Positions 17,313 through 26,390 of a stretch of 64,000 bases of DNA are shown piece after piece. The DNA lies in contig NZ_VORZ01000001.1 in assembly GCF_007997305.1 (NCBI RefSeq), forward strand, positions 682,001-746,000. The letters run 5' to 3'. The number at the start of each line of letters is the position of its first letter. The stretch's first letter is position 1. Made by a program: the position numbers and the translations under genes. The notes under the pieces are model-generated. The model had not been told where the DNA came from, searched no databases, and saw only the letters and a list, made by a program, of their open reading frames with translations. This stretch comes from Psychrobacter frigidicola. Its GTDB lineage: Bacteria > Pseudomonadota > Gammaproteobacteria > Pseudomonadales > Moraxellaceae.

Positions 17313-18959
17313 ATGACCCCATCATTCAACAATAAGCCCGCCTCACAAACCAAGCTGCAAGTAGATAGTTTTACCAAAAGTGCTAATAATGGCAACAACA
17401 ACTTAGGTAATAATGAGTCAGAGCAGAGACAGTGGCGATGGTTTGGGCTGTTTTTGCTGGCCTATTTTGTTATTTGGTCTATTGCACCGGCCTTTCTTGC
17501 CAGTAGCGTACCGCTAGATGTTAGTGAAGGCATCAATTGGGGTAGTGAATGGCAATGGGGCTATTATAAGCACCCTCCCTTATCCTCTTGGGTACTTTAC
17601 AGCTTTTATAAGTTGTTTGGTCACATTGGCCCTTATTTACTAAGTCAGTTGTATGTACTACTCACCTTATTTTTAGTCTATCAGCTAGGCAAAAAAATCT
17701 GGTCACCAGCAACGGCACTCTTAGGCAGCACCTTAACTCTAGCCGTTATCTATTATAGCTATCCAAGTCTTGAGTTTAACCATAACGTCGCCCAGTTTCC
17801 TATTTGGGCAGGCTTGTACTTCGTATTTTATCAAGCATTAACCCGAAATAAACTGACAGACTGGCTGCTACTTGGAGTAATTGGCGGGCTGGGTATGCTC
17901 ACCAAATACAGTGTCATATTTTTATTACTGCCGATGGCGATATTTTTATTACTGCCCAAACAATGGCCGCTGTTAAAGCAGCCGCAGCCTTGGATAGCGG
18001 CTTTTGTAATGCTAGCTGTATTTGCCCCACATTTATACTGGCTAGTAATACATGATTGGTTGCCGCTCGGTTATGCTAATGGGCGCTCACATGATGTCGG
18101 TGAAGCTGCCAGTAGTATTAGTCGCCATTTCAGTTGGGTCAGCTTTCTTGCCGCCCAAGTTATTGCCCATATTCCTCTGATATTAATGCTAGCGCTTAAT
18201 CGCAAACGCTTATTTGGTGTTAGCGCCTATAAGCATAGCCTGCCAGCAGGCGCTTCTATACTTTGGTATCTTTGGGCGGCACCCATAGCTGTGCTTGTGG
18301 TGTTAAGTTTAGTATTTGGTATTGGTCTACGGGATATGTGGGGCATGCCGATGTGGGCATTGTCAGGGTTGTTAGCGGCATCATTTATTGTGCCAGCTCT
18401 GCAAGCTTTGACCGTTATTAAACTGCGTCGTGCACTGGCTATTTGGCTAACCTTAGCGACGGCATTAATGATTGTTTACGTAGGTTTTGGTGATAAGATA
18501 CGTCATAAACCATCGCGCATGCACTGGCCGGAACAAGCCTTAACCACGCAAGCAACTGACACCTGGAATGAGTTAAGCAGCTGCCCACTTGACAGCGTGT
18601 CAGGTGATCGCTGGCTTGGGGCATTGGTCGCCATGAATAAAGATTTTCCATCACAAATGATTTCAGGCCCTGCCAGTCATTCACCGTGGATGAGTACTGA
18701 ACGCCTACAACAACAAGGTACTTTAGTTATGTCGCAAGACGAGGGTGACGATATCGTGTTACCCTTGCTTGACGAATTGACGGTGGTAAACTCCAGCTCA
18801 AACACTAATAAAGTAGACATTACCAATAAAAATAAGAGTACCGCTGACGCACTGGTAGTACAAAAAGGACAGTGGCAATTGGCTTGGCCAGACCCTAAAG
18901 CTAAAGAGCCATTAACCGTCAACTGGATCGCTTATATACCAAGCAGCTGTATTAATTAG
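17313..18959 (+). CDS. ArnT-like GT39 glycosyltransferase
   Basis: A 548-residue integral membrane protein of glycosyltransferase family 39 (ArnT/FlmK/PMT). After a 30-residue polar N-terminus come about ten hydrophobic helices; the first periplasmic loop carries the acidic residues and HPP motif of the family (LDVSEGINWGSEWQ, then YYKHPPLSSWVLY). A soluble periplasmic C-terminal domain follows from about residue 400, with Asn/Lys/Ser-rich insertion near 500. Such enzymes transfer a sugar from undecaprenyl phosphate to lipid A in the periplasm. The next three genes (GT2, GtrA, YdjC deacetylase) supply the other steps of such a pathway. Confidence 0.85.
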   Translation: MTPSFNNKPASQTKLQVDSFTKSANNGNNNLGNNESEQRQWRWFGLFLLAYFVIWSIAPAFLASSVPLDVSEGINWGSEWQWGYYKHPPLSSWVLYSFYKLFGHIGPYLLSQLYVLLTLFLVYQLGKKIWSPATALLGSTLTLAVIYYSYPSLEFNHNVAQFPIWAGLYFVFYQALTRNKLTDWLLLGVIGGLGMLTKYSVIFLLLPMAIFLLLPKQWPLLKQPQPWIAAFVMLAVFAPHLYWLVIHDWLPLGYANGRSHDVGEAASSISRHFSWVSFLAAQVIAHIPLILMLALNRKRLFGVSAYKHSLPAGASILWYLWAAPIAVLVVLSLVFGIGLRDMWGMPMWALSGLLAASFIVPALQALTVIKLRRALAIWLTLATALMIVYVGFGDKIRHKPSRMHWPEQALTTQATDTWNELSSCPLDSVSGDRWLGALVAMNKDFPSQMISGPASHSPWMSTERLQQQGTLVMSQDEGDDIVLPLLDELTVVNSSSNTNKVDITNKNKSTADALVVQKGQWQLAWPDPKAKEPLTVNWIAYIPSSCIN

Positions 18960-19102
18960 TTTCGGACAAGTAACTATATTAAGTACTTTTTAAATAAATA
19001 CTTAATACGGGTTGCAGCTGGCTATACTGGCTTGACTCCATAAATAACAACTGATGAAAAAATGAATGGTAACTAAATAGCCATTTATTTCAACCAACGC
19101 TG

Positions 19103-20371
19103 ATGAGTGTATTCATGCCTCAAAATCTTTCTTATCTGCCTAATTCGCCTTACTTGTCCATTATCATGCCAGCTTATAATGATGCCGAGGCTTTGCAGGA
19201 TTTTTTACCACAGGTGTTTGAGTTTACCGCTACTTTACGTGCACCCATAATACCTGCACTTATAAACAGTAACGCTTCTCTCAGTGCCAGTACTAAAACA
19301 ACACTGGCAAGTTGTGAAATTATCATTGTTGATGATGGCAGCCATGATAATTTGCTGGAGGTAGTCAGTACTTTAATACCTAGCCGTCCACACAATACCG
19401 AACTGGTATTGGTACGGTTGTCGCGTAACTTTGGTAAGGAGCCGGCGCTTAGTGCGGGTCTTGCCAAAGCAGAAGGTGATGTAGTTGCAATGATTGATGC
19501 CGATGGTCAGCACCCTTTATCAGTATTGGGGCAAATGCTTAGTATGATTGAGCAGTCTGATATTGATATGGTCGCTGGCATTCAAGCCAATCGTCCTCAT
19601 GAAAGCAAGCTTGCTAAAACTTTAAAACGCAGTTTTTATCACTTTATCCAAGACCGTCAACGCTATGAGATTCGTCCAAATGCTGGTGATTTCCGCGTGA
19701 TGAACCGTAAGGTTGTGCAGGCGCTACGCTCGCTACCTGAACGTCAGCGTTTTATGAAAGGTTTATATGCTTGGGTAGGATTTAATACGGTCTACCTACC
19801 TTTTACTGCGGACAATCGCGGCACTGGTGAGAGTAAATTTAACTTTGGCAGCCTGTTTGAGTTGGCCTTAGTGGGTATTACTTCTTTCTCACAAAAGCCG
19901 CTGCGCTTGATATCACGAATGGGCTTTATAGTTTCTGCTTTGGCTTTTTTATACGGCTTATACATTGTTATTGAAACGCTATTATTTGGGAGTGATGTCG
20001 CTGGTTGGGCAACAGTCGCTGCTGGTATCATGTTCTCAACTGGTATTCAGTTAGTATGTATTGGGGTGATTGGCGAGTATGTCGGCAGACTTTATGAAGA
20101 GGTAAAACAGCGACCGTTATATTTAATTGATGAGACCATTCATAGCGGTAGTAGCCATAGTGGCAGTGATCGTTATGCTGATAATGGACTTATTAATAGC
20201 AAGCTTACTGATAGACGTGTCAATAATCCAAACTTTATTAATAAAGATCATACTAATAAGAACCTTGATAATAAAAACCACATAAATAGCAATTTCACTA
20301 ATAACCGTTATACTGAGCAATGGGTCAGTGACATCACATATAAACACTCCGAACCTACACGACATGAATAA
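19103..20371 (+). CDS. GT2 family polyprenyl-phosphate glycosyltransferase (ArnC/GtrB/FlmF-like)
   Basis: A 422-residue GT2 enzyme. The catalytic domain shows SIIMPAYNDAEAL, IIVDDGSHD, RLSRNFGKEPALSAGL and the metal motif MIDADGQHP; RPNAGDFRVMNRKV and the two C-terminal membrane helices (near 270-290 and 305-330) are typical of GtrB/ArnC, which load a sugar onto undecaprenyl phosphate. Residues 345-420 form an Asn/Asp/His-rich low-complexity tail encoded by AATAA-like repeats and absent from usual family members. A 30-residue insertion lies between the first motif and the DDG motif. The stop overlaps the next start by 8 bases. Confidence 0.88.
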   Translation: MSVFMPQNLSYLPNSPYLSIIMPAYNDAEALQDFLPQVFEFTATLRAPIIPALINSNASLSASTKTTLASCEIIIVDDGSHDNLLEVVSTLIPSRPHNTELVLVRLSRNFGKEPALSAGLAKAEGDVVAMIDADGQHPLSVLGQMLSMIEQSDIDMVAGIQANRPHESKLAKTLKRSFYHFIQDRQRYEIRPNAGDFRVMNRKVVQALRSLPERQRFMKGLYAWVGFNTVYLPFTADNRGTGESKFNFGSLFELALVGITSFSQKPLRLISRMGFIVSALAFLYGLYIVIETLLFGSDVAGWATVAAGIMFSTGIQLVCIGVIGEYVGRLYEEVKQRPLYLIDETIHSGSSHSGSDRYADNGLINSKLTDRRVNNPNFINKDHTNKNLDNKNHINSNFTNNRYTEQWVSDITYKHSEPTRHE

Positions 20372-20831
20372 CCACACATTGAAAACCGCATCAGCATCAA
20401 AGCAAGCACTATTGTTTTTAGTAGTAGGCGCAAGTGCGGCCTTAGTGCATTTTTTAGTATTAATTAGTATAGTAGGTAATACCTCTATTTCACCGGCTTG
20501 GGCAAACGTTTTTGCTTTTTTAGTCGCGTTTGTCGTGAGCTTTGTCGGCCATTTTTATCTGACTTTTCGTCAACCAATCAGCAACATTACCAATAATAAG
20601 CCAACGAACACCACTATAGATCCTTATCATTCCACCAAGAAAAGCACTATCAATACTTTGATAAAATGGTTTGCCAGCTCAGCTGCTGGATTTATTGCCA
20701 ATCAAGGCTTATTTGTATTGGGACTTAACTGGTTTGGTGAGCGTTACTATATGCTGATATGGCTGATAGTAACCGGCGTTATTACGGTAATGACTTTTGC
20801 ATTGGGTAAACTTTGGGCATTTAAATCATGA
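20364..20831 (+). CDS. GtrA family membrane protein (putative lipid-linked sugar flippase)
   Basis: A 155-residue four-helix membrane protein of the GtrA family, thought to help move undecaprenyl-linked sugars across the inner membrane. Helices lie near KQALLFLVVGASAALVHFLV, WANVFAFLVAFVVSFVGHF, the loop after 95, and the last hydrophobic stretch ending in TFALGKLWAFKS, the family's usual C-terminus. ATG 20364 overlaps the upstream stop (ATGAATAA), which suggests translational coupling; an in-frame GTG at 20328 is less likely. The stop overlaps the next ATG by four bases (ATGA at 20828). Confidence 0.85.
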   Translation: MNNHTLKTASASKQALLFLVVGASAALVHFLVLISIVGNTSISPAWANVFAFLVAFVVSFVGHFYLTFRQPISNITNNKPTNTTIDPYHSTKKSTINTLIKWFASSAAGFIANQGLFVLGLNWFGERYYMLIWLIVTGVITVMTFALGKLWAFKS

Positions 20832-21847
20832 GTAAAATAAAAAGTTCAGTTTTGAAAAACATAGCGTCCATGAAAAATACTTTTAACAATGAGAAGGCGC
20901 AATCATCGAACGGTGCACGCGCAATCATTATTAATGTGGATGACTTAGGCCTATCGAGCGCAGTGAATGAGGCAGTAATTAAGCTTGCTGAACACGGACG
21001 TATTGGCGCGAGTAGTTATATGACCGGCGGTCAAATCACCGCTGCAGAGATACGCACGCTGGCTGACTTAAACGTCGATATTGGTCTGCATTTTGACTTG
21101 ACTGGCATCTTTCCATCAGATCTACAAGGGTCATTAAGGTCTTTGGTCATAACCAGTTACCTACGCCGTCTTGATTCGTCCCAAGTAACGGATATTATTA
21201 ATCGTCAACTTGATGGTTTTGAAGATATTTTCGGCCATGCACCCGTTTTTATTGATGGCCATCAACATATTCATCAGTTTCCTATTATTCGCCAAAGCTT
21301 AGTCAAAGCGCTGAATGCTCGTTATGCCGATGGCTCAAAAAACCCTATCTGTGCCAGAGTTACCCTACCTTTGGTGAATGATTTGAAATCTTGGATTATC
21401 TATAGTCTTGGTGGCCGTGCATGGCGCAAACTATGTGTCGAGAATAGTATTGCTACCAATCATTATTTTGGCGGTGTCTATGGATTTGATGCGAATTTTC
21501 AAAAGCTTGCGGCGTTATGGGAGAGCTGGCTTACTAATGCCCCGCGCACCAACCATCTGCTCCCTGCCATGCATTCCCTGCCTATTGATATCGAATCACT
21601 GGGCACTTATGCGCAATATGGCAGCACCACCCCAGCCATACATTCGGTACCCAATGCTTTGCCTAGTAATTTGAGCCCCACCCTAATTATGTGTCATCCT
21701 GCTGTCCCTGCTGCGAATTGGCAAGACGATATTAAAGCGGCTCGTGAGCGCGAGTTTGAGTGGTTAATGAGCCGTCAATTCGAGCAACTACTACAGGAAT
21801 ACGAAGTCAGATTGGTAAGATGGTCAGATATAACCAACAACAAATAA
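20828..21847 (+). CDS. ChbG/HpnK (YdjC) family carbohydrate deacetylase, NaxD-like
   Basis: A 339-residue YdjC-fold deacetylase. Metal ligands and catalytic residues visible are the Asp pair in IINVDDLGLS (38-39), GLHFDLTG (His88) and the DGHQHIHQF motif (143-151), all conserved in the family, which removes an acetyl group from N-acetyl-sugars. In Francisella and Acinetobacter the homologue NaxD deacetylates a lipid-linked N-acetylhexosamine before transfer to lipid A. Here it is coupled by a four-base ATGA overlap to a GtrA gene and sits in a set with ArnT-like and GT2 enzymes, which fits the same role. The assignment to lipid A is an inference from context. Confidence 0.85.
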   Translation: MSKIKSSVLKNIASMKNTFNNEKAQSSNGARAIIINVDDLGLSSAVNEAVIKLAEHGRIGASSYMTGGQITAAEIRTLADLNVDIGLHFDLTGIFPSDLQGSLRSLVITSYLRRLDSSQVTDIINRQLDGFEDIFGHAPVFIDGHQHIHQFPIIRQSLVKALNARYADGSKNPICARVTLPLVNDLKSWIIYSLGGRAWRKLCVENSIATNHYFGGVYGFDANFQKLAALWESWLTNAPRTNHLLPAMHSLPIDIESLGTYAQYGSTTPAIHSVPNALPSNLSPTLIMCHPAVPAANWQDDIKAAREREFEWLMSRQFEQLLQEYEVRLVRWSDITNNK

Positions 21848-21883
21848 CTGCTTATTAAATAAATTTTCTAAATTATAGCCATT

Positions 21884-21920
21884 AAAAAAGCCAAGACACT
21901 AAATCAGTCTTAGCTTTTTT
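21884..21920. terminator. Bidirectional terminator between the YdjC gene and ilvE
   Basis: Arms AAAAAAGC-C-AAGAC and GTCTT-A-GCTTTTTT pair with one mismatch around a 9-base loop. There is a T run on the plus strand, and the A run at the left gives one on the minus strand, so it serves both convergent genes. Confidence 0.75.
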
Positions 21921-21962
21921 ATTGCAGATAGAACTGTATATGATTTGCTTTGTCATGAACAA

Positions 21963-22892
21963 TTAATCAATAAAGCTTAACCAATCCATATACTTCTCAT
22001 TGCGGCCATGTACTACATCAAAATATAAGGTTTGCAGCTTTTCAGTCAATGGACCACGGCCACCGTTACCAATTTTACGATCGTCATACTCTCGAATAGG
22101 CGTGACTTCAGCTGCTGTACCAGTCATGAAGATCTCATCGGCCAAATAAAACTCATCACGCGTAATACGGCGCTCAGTCACCTTAATACCCAAATCTTCA
22201 GCAAACTGGATAATTGTGCGACGAGTAATACCGTCCAATGCGCCGCCTGCTAAATCTGGCGTATGGAGCTCGCCGTTCTTCACTAAGAATAAATTCTCGC
22301 CTGAACCCTGACAAACATAGCCTTGGGAGTCCATCATGATTGCTTCGTCATAGCCATTACGAGTGACTTCACGATTGGCCATAATAGATACCGGATAGTT
22401 ACTTGACGCTTTGGCCTTACACATCGTGACGTTGGGCAAATGGTGAGAATAAGAAGATGTTTTTACGCGAATACCGTTTTGAATGCCTTCTTCACCAAGA
22501 TATGCGCCCCAATGCCATGCCGCAACCATCGCATTAATGCTATTGTCATGAGCAGCTAAACCCAGCTTTTCAGCGCCAATCCATATTAGCGGGCGAATGT
22601 AAGCTTCTGCTAGGTTGTTCTGCTTAACCACATCTTTATGTGCTTGTTCAAGAGTAGCCGCATCAAAAGGCACTTCCATTTGAAAGATGAAAGCGGAACC
22701 TAGCAGACGTTCAGTGTGATCTTTTAAGCGAAAAATTGCCGTACGCTTATCAGCAGTCTGATAGGCACGTACGCCTTCAAATACGGCGATACCGTAATGT
22801 AAGCTATGGGTCAATACATGAATTTTGGCATCTGGCTGGTCAATCATCGTGCCATTCATCCAAAGCTTGCCGTCTTGTGTTGCCATGTTCAT
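21963..22892 (-). CDS. ilvE: Branched-chain amino acid aminotransferase
   Basis: A 309-residue fold-type IV PLP aminotransferase that makes leucine, isoleucine and valine from the 2-oxo acids with glutamate. Visible family features are the HYGIAVFEGVRAY motif (33-45), the PLP lysine region MCKAKASSNYPVS (near 156-168) and the EIFMTGTAAEVTPI motif near the C-terminus. ATG 22892 has an AAGGA 8 bases upstream. A 12-base palindrome GCTAGCGCTAGC (22907-22918) lies just upstream of that ribosome site. It is a single-gene unit. Confidence 0.95.
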   Translation of the reverse strand: MNMATQDGKLWMNGTMIDQPDAKIHVLTHSLHYGIAVFEGVRAYQTADKRTAIFRLKDHTERLLGSAFIFQMEVPFDAATLEQAHKDVVKQNNLAEAYIRPLIWIGAEKLGLAAHDNSINAMVAAWHWGAYLGEEGIQNGIRVKTSSYSHHLPNVTMCKAKASSNYPVSIMANREVTRNGYDEAIMMDSQGYVCQGSGENLFLVKNGELHTPDLAGGALDGITRRTIIQFAEDLGIKVTERRITRDEFYLADEIFMTGTAAEVTPIREYDDRKIGNGGRGPLTEKLQTLYFDVVHGRNEKYMDWLSFID

Positions 22893-23202
22893 TCGATATT
22901 CCTTATGCTAGCGCTAGCGTCTAACTTTTTTTGTTGAGTTAATGAATTAAAATCGTGTTGTTGTACCATATTGTCACATGTAGACCGTTCGTTATTATTA
23001 ATAAAACTTTCTATCGATAATCATCACATGGAACGGTTAACTCTTTATTAGCTTATTATGGCGTGCGCATGATTATATCACTGGCAGTGAGGGTAAATGA
23101 ACTCTTTTAGTTTTATGCTCAATGGCTTTTATTTATATCAGTTTTTTTATTATTAAGCATGGCGTTTTGCAGTGTAATTAATATTAATTGGTCAATTCTG
23201 CA
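22893..23202. other. Intergenic region upstream of ilvE
   Basis: These 310 bases separate the stop of glnE and the start of ilvE, both on the minus strand. The one clear element is the 12-base palindrome at 22907-22918. No gene is seen. Confidence 0.4.
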
Positions 23203-26070
23203 TTATTCCACACCCATCAGATGCTGCCATTGCGCTTGTACGAGTGTACGGGTCTCAACCCATAATGACTCATCGACCAGTAATGACTGCTCTGCTAATG
23301 CCAACTGATGCGTGGCCGCCCGTACTCGTAAATAAGCATCGGTCAAATCTTCACAAACTTGCGCTTCCCAAATCCCAAGCGTTGCCATCTCTTCAAAAAT
23401 ACGGACGTTATCGCTCCATTTGGTAAGGCTTAGATAGTCATGCGAATAAGCGAGCACGGCGAATTGTGCTAAAAATTCGATATCTACAATCCCGCCAGCA
23501 TCTTGTTTCAGATGAAACTTACCCGCTTGCTGCTTGCGTTGGCTGCTACCTAAATGCTTTTGCATTTTTAGGCGCATGCTGGTCACTTCAATTCGCACTT
23601 GCTCAATCGTGCGCGGCAATGCCAATACCGCACGGCGGATATCACAAAAACGCGCCGTCACTCGTTTGTCACCACAGATTGCCCGTGCGCGCACCAGTGC
23701 TTGATGTTCCCACGACCACGCCTTTTCAAGCTGATAGGTCTCAAACGCATGGCAAGAGACTACCATCATGCCAGCGTTACCGGAGGGGCGCAGACGCATA
23801 TCAACCTCATAAGCACGACCATCGCGCGTTTGGGTATTCAGATAAGTCATCAGCTTTTGGGCAAGGCGCGCGGCAAACTTCATGCCACTGACTGATGTTT
23901 CACCCGTGGTCATGCCCTGCTCTTTTATTTTATGTAGGAAAACTAAGTCTAAATCAGACGAATACGACAATTCAAGCCCGCCCAACTTGCCATAACCGAT
24001 AATCGCAAATCCGCAATCCGCCTCAGTGACGGGATCACCATCTTGGGCGATAGGATAGCCGTAACGCTTCACCATCTCTGCAAAGGCACGTTCAAGTGCG
24101 GCCTCTAATACGACAGCAGCGATATAAGTCAATGAATCAGACACCTTCATAATCGGCCGCTCCGCCAGTACATCACTTGCAGCAACCGCCAATACCTGGT
24201 TTTTTTTAAATAAACGTAAAACGCTGAGGAGCTCCTCTTCGTCTTCAGGCTCAACACGTAACAACTGTTGACGCAGAATATCGCGCAGCTCTGGCTTGTC
24301 CGGTAAATGACGATAACGCTGCTGTAAAAAAGTATCGAGCAATACTGGATAACGCGCCAGCTCATGGGCAATCCAAGGACTGGCTGACAACATAGGAATC
24401 AGCTCAACAGTGGCATTGGGATTTTCTGCAATCATGACCAAATAAATGGAACGACGACAAATGGCCTCAAGTAGTGCAATCAGACGCGGCAACGCGGTAT
24501 TGGCTAACTGTTGCTGCTCCTGATGCGCAAGTAGCGCATGTATAATGACCGGATAAACATTATCTAAGCGCTCTCTCGCTTCAGCACTAAGGTTCGCAAC
24601 CATTTTTGATTGCCAAAAAGTCTGGAGCTGAGCACGGCTTTCTTCACTTAGAACCGTATCAAGCTGAGCAATTTGCTCCTCAATATTAGTCGGCTCCAGC
24701 ATAACTTTGTCTTGTGCCGGCATCTGGCGTTCAGTCACCATGCGCTCAAAAGGCACATTCACATTTTCCCGATGACCGTTAAGGGTCGCTAGCAGCGCTT
24801 CCCAATTTTCAAATCCAAGCGTCATGGCTAAATTTCGCTGCCAATGCGCGTCATTGGGCAAACGTTGGGTCTGTTGATCGTTAATCGCTTGAATGCCGTG
24901 CTCAAGTCGACGCAGAAACCGATAGGCTGCTTGTAAGTGCTCATAAGTCGTGCGGTCTAAATACTCAAGCGTATACAAGGCTTGCATCGCCTGCAGGCAA
25001 GGTTTGACTTGGAGCTGCGGATGCCGTCCACCATAAATCAGCTGAAAAGCTTGCACGATAAACTCAATGTCGCGAATACCGCCCGCGCCAAGCTTAATAT
25101 TATCCAAGTCTTCACGCTGCGCTACTTGGTTCTGAATCAAGGATTTCATCTCACGCAGGGCGGAAAACGCACTATAATCGACATAATAGCGAAAGACAAA
25201 CGGCTTAATCAGTCCCTGCAATTCATCATAAAACGGCTGGTTAATTTGCCCAACCACCCGCGCTTTTAACCAGGCAAAGCGCTCCCAAGCGCGTCCATGA
25301 TTGCTAAAGTATTTTTGTAATGCTGATAAATGAATCGCTAAATCGCTACCATCGCCCCACGGGCGCAGACGCATATCCACCCGAAACACGAAGCCATCGG
25401 CAGTACAGTTATCGAGCAGCTTAATAATCCCTTGACCAAGACGGGTCATAAAGCGCTTGTTATCAATACTGCGCGTACCTTTGGCTTTGTCACCATCCGT
25501 CTGTCCACGCGCTTGATGAACAAATATCAAATCAATATCACTGGATAAATTCAGCTCATGAGCACCCAATTTACCCATCGCCATAATCGCCATATCATCA
25601 ATATGCTGCAACCCTTTATCATCAATAAAAGTCGGTTGCCCATATTGGCTAACCAGATGTTGATAGCTATAATTTTTGGCAAAGATAATACAGCCATCGG
25701 CAAACTCAGACAGCTCATCCGTTAGCTGCTCAAGCGTAATCAGTGCTAATGCGTCCTGCCAAATCCAGCGCATCATCAATAGCATGCGCAAATGTCGCAA
25801 GCCGCTCATTACCTTTGACTCATCAGCAAGTTGGTAGTTCTCATCCAAAGTATAGTCCTGAATAAGGTCATCAATTTGCTGGCGAGTTAAGGTCTGGTTT
25901 AGCGGATAACTGCGCAAAAATGTCTGGCAAGAAATGGTTCGACTCTCCCAAATCTGATAGGCAAACTCACTGGCAGTCTGTAGCACTTGCAGCTGGGCGG
26001 GTGTAGGTTGATAGCTTGGCTGATGGCTTGTAATGTTAGGCGTAGCAGATGATGGCATAACTGGCGACAT
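23203..26070 (-). CDS. glnE: Bifunctional glutamine synthetase adenylyltransferase / adenylyl-removing enzyme
   Basis: A 955-residue GlnE (ATase) that adenylylates and deadenylylates glutamine synthetase in answer to PII signals. The two nucleotidyltransferase domains are visible: N-terminal (removase) GKLGAHELNLSSDIDLIFVH near 165 and C-terminal (transferase) GYGKLGGLELSYSSDLDLVF near 695, both with the GxSDxDL metal motif. Each is followed by a receiver-like block (RVDMRLRPWG, EVDMRLRPSG) and KLGAGGIRDIEFIVQ / KQDAGGIVDIEFLAQ. ATG 26070 is preferred over the upstream TTG at 26100 because AAGGAG lies 10 bases before it. Confidence 0.96.
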   Translation of the reverse strand: MSPVMPSSATPNITSHQPSYQPTPAQLQVLQTASEFAYQIWESRTISCQTFLRSYPLNQTLTRQQIDDLIQDYTLDENYQLADESKVMSGLRHLRMLLMMRWIWQDALALITLEQLTDELSEFADGCIIFAKNYSYQHLVSQYGQPTFIDDKGLQHIDDMAIMAMGKLGAHELNLSSDIDLIFVHQARGQTDGDKAKGTRSIDNKRFMTRLGQGIIKLLDNCTADGFVFRVDMRLRPWGDGSDLAIHLSALQKYFSNHGRAWERFAWLKARVVGQINQPFYDELQGLIKPFVFRYYVDYSAFSALREMKSLIQNQVAQREDLDNIKLGAGGIRDIEFIVQAFQLIYGGRHPQLQVKPCLQAMQALYTLEYLDRTTYEHLQAAYRFLRRLEHGIQAINDQQTQRLPNDAHWQRNLAMTLGFENWEALLATLNGHRENVNVPFERMVTERQMPAQDKVMLEPTNIEEQIAQLDTVLSEESRAQLQTFWQSKMVANLSAEARERLDNVYPVIIHALLAHQEQQQLANTALPRLIALLEAICRRSIYLVMIAENPNATVELIPMLSASPWIAHELARYPVLLDTFLQQRYRHLPDKPELRDILRQQLLRVEPEDEEELLSVLRLFKKNQVLAVAASDVLAERPIMKVSDSLTYIAAVVLEAALERAFAEMVKRYGYPIAQDGDPVTEADCGFAIIGYGKLGGLELSYSSDLDLVFLHKIKEQGMTTGETSVSGMKFAARLAQKLMTYLNTQTRDGRAYEVDMRLRPSGNAGMMVVSCHAFETYQLEKAWSWEHQALVRARAICGDKRVTARFCDIRRAVLALPRTIEQVRIEVTSMRLKMQKHLGSSQRKQQAGKFHLKQDAGGIVDIEFLAQFAVLAYSHDYLSLTKWSDNVRIFEEMATLGIWEAQVCEDLTDAYLRVRAATHQLALAEQSLLVDESLWVETRTLVQAQWQHLMGVE

Positions 26071-26390
26071 AATGATAAAACTCCTTGCAGCAGGGAACAA
26101 ATAATCCAGCTGAACCTTGCGATATTATTGGTATCTATTGTTATATTTTTTGATGAGGGGATTACAAGGCAGAGTATGAAACGCAATTCAGCATAGCCGT
26201 AAACATAACCCTACTCAATCTACACATATTGCCAATCCTAACCGCTTATATTACCGATACAATTTAGCTCAGAGTCTTTAATTCAAAATTTTTAATTCAG
26301 AACCTTTAATCCAACAGCTTATCTTAGCATTTACCAACAAATTAAAAACATGCTATAAATATAACCCAAACCAATATACTGAGCCACTCA
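26071..26390. other. Divergent promoter region of glnE and the amidohydrolase gene
   Basis: These 320 A+T-rich bases carry the two divergent start regions. An imperfect tandem series of TTTAATTCAAAATTT / TTTAATTCAGAACC / TTTAATCCAAC repeats lies near 26277-26312. No gene is seen. Confidence 0.35.

Noticed and set aside
18978..19006. Hairpin ATTAAGTA/TACTTAAT after the GT39 gene as a terminator
   Set aside because: It is A+T-only in the stem and lacks a T run; the downstream genes probably belong to the same functional set.
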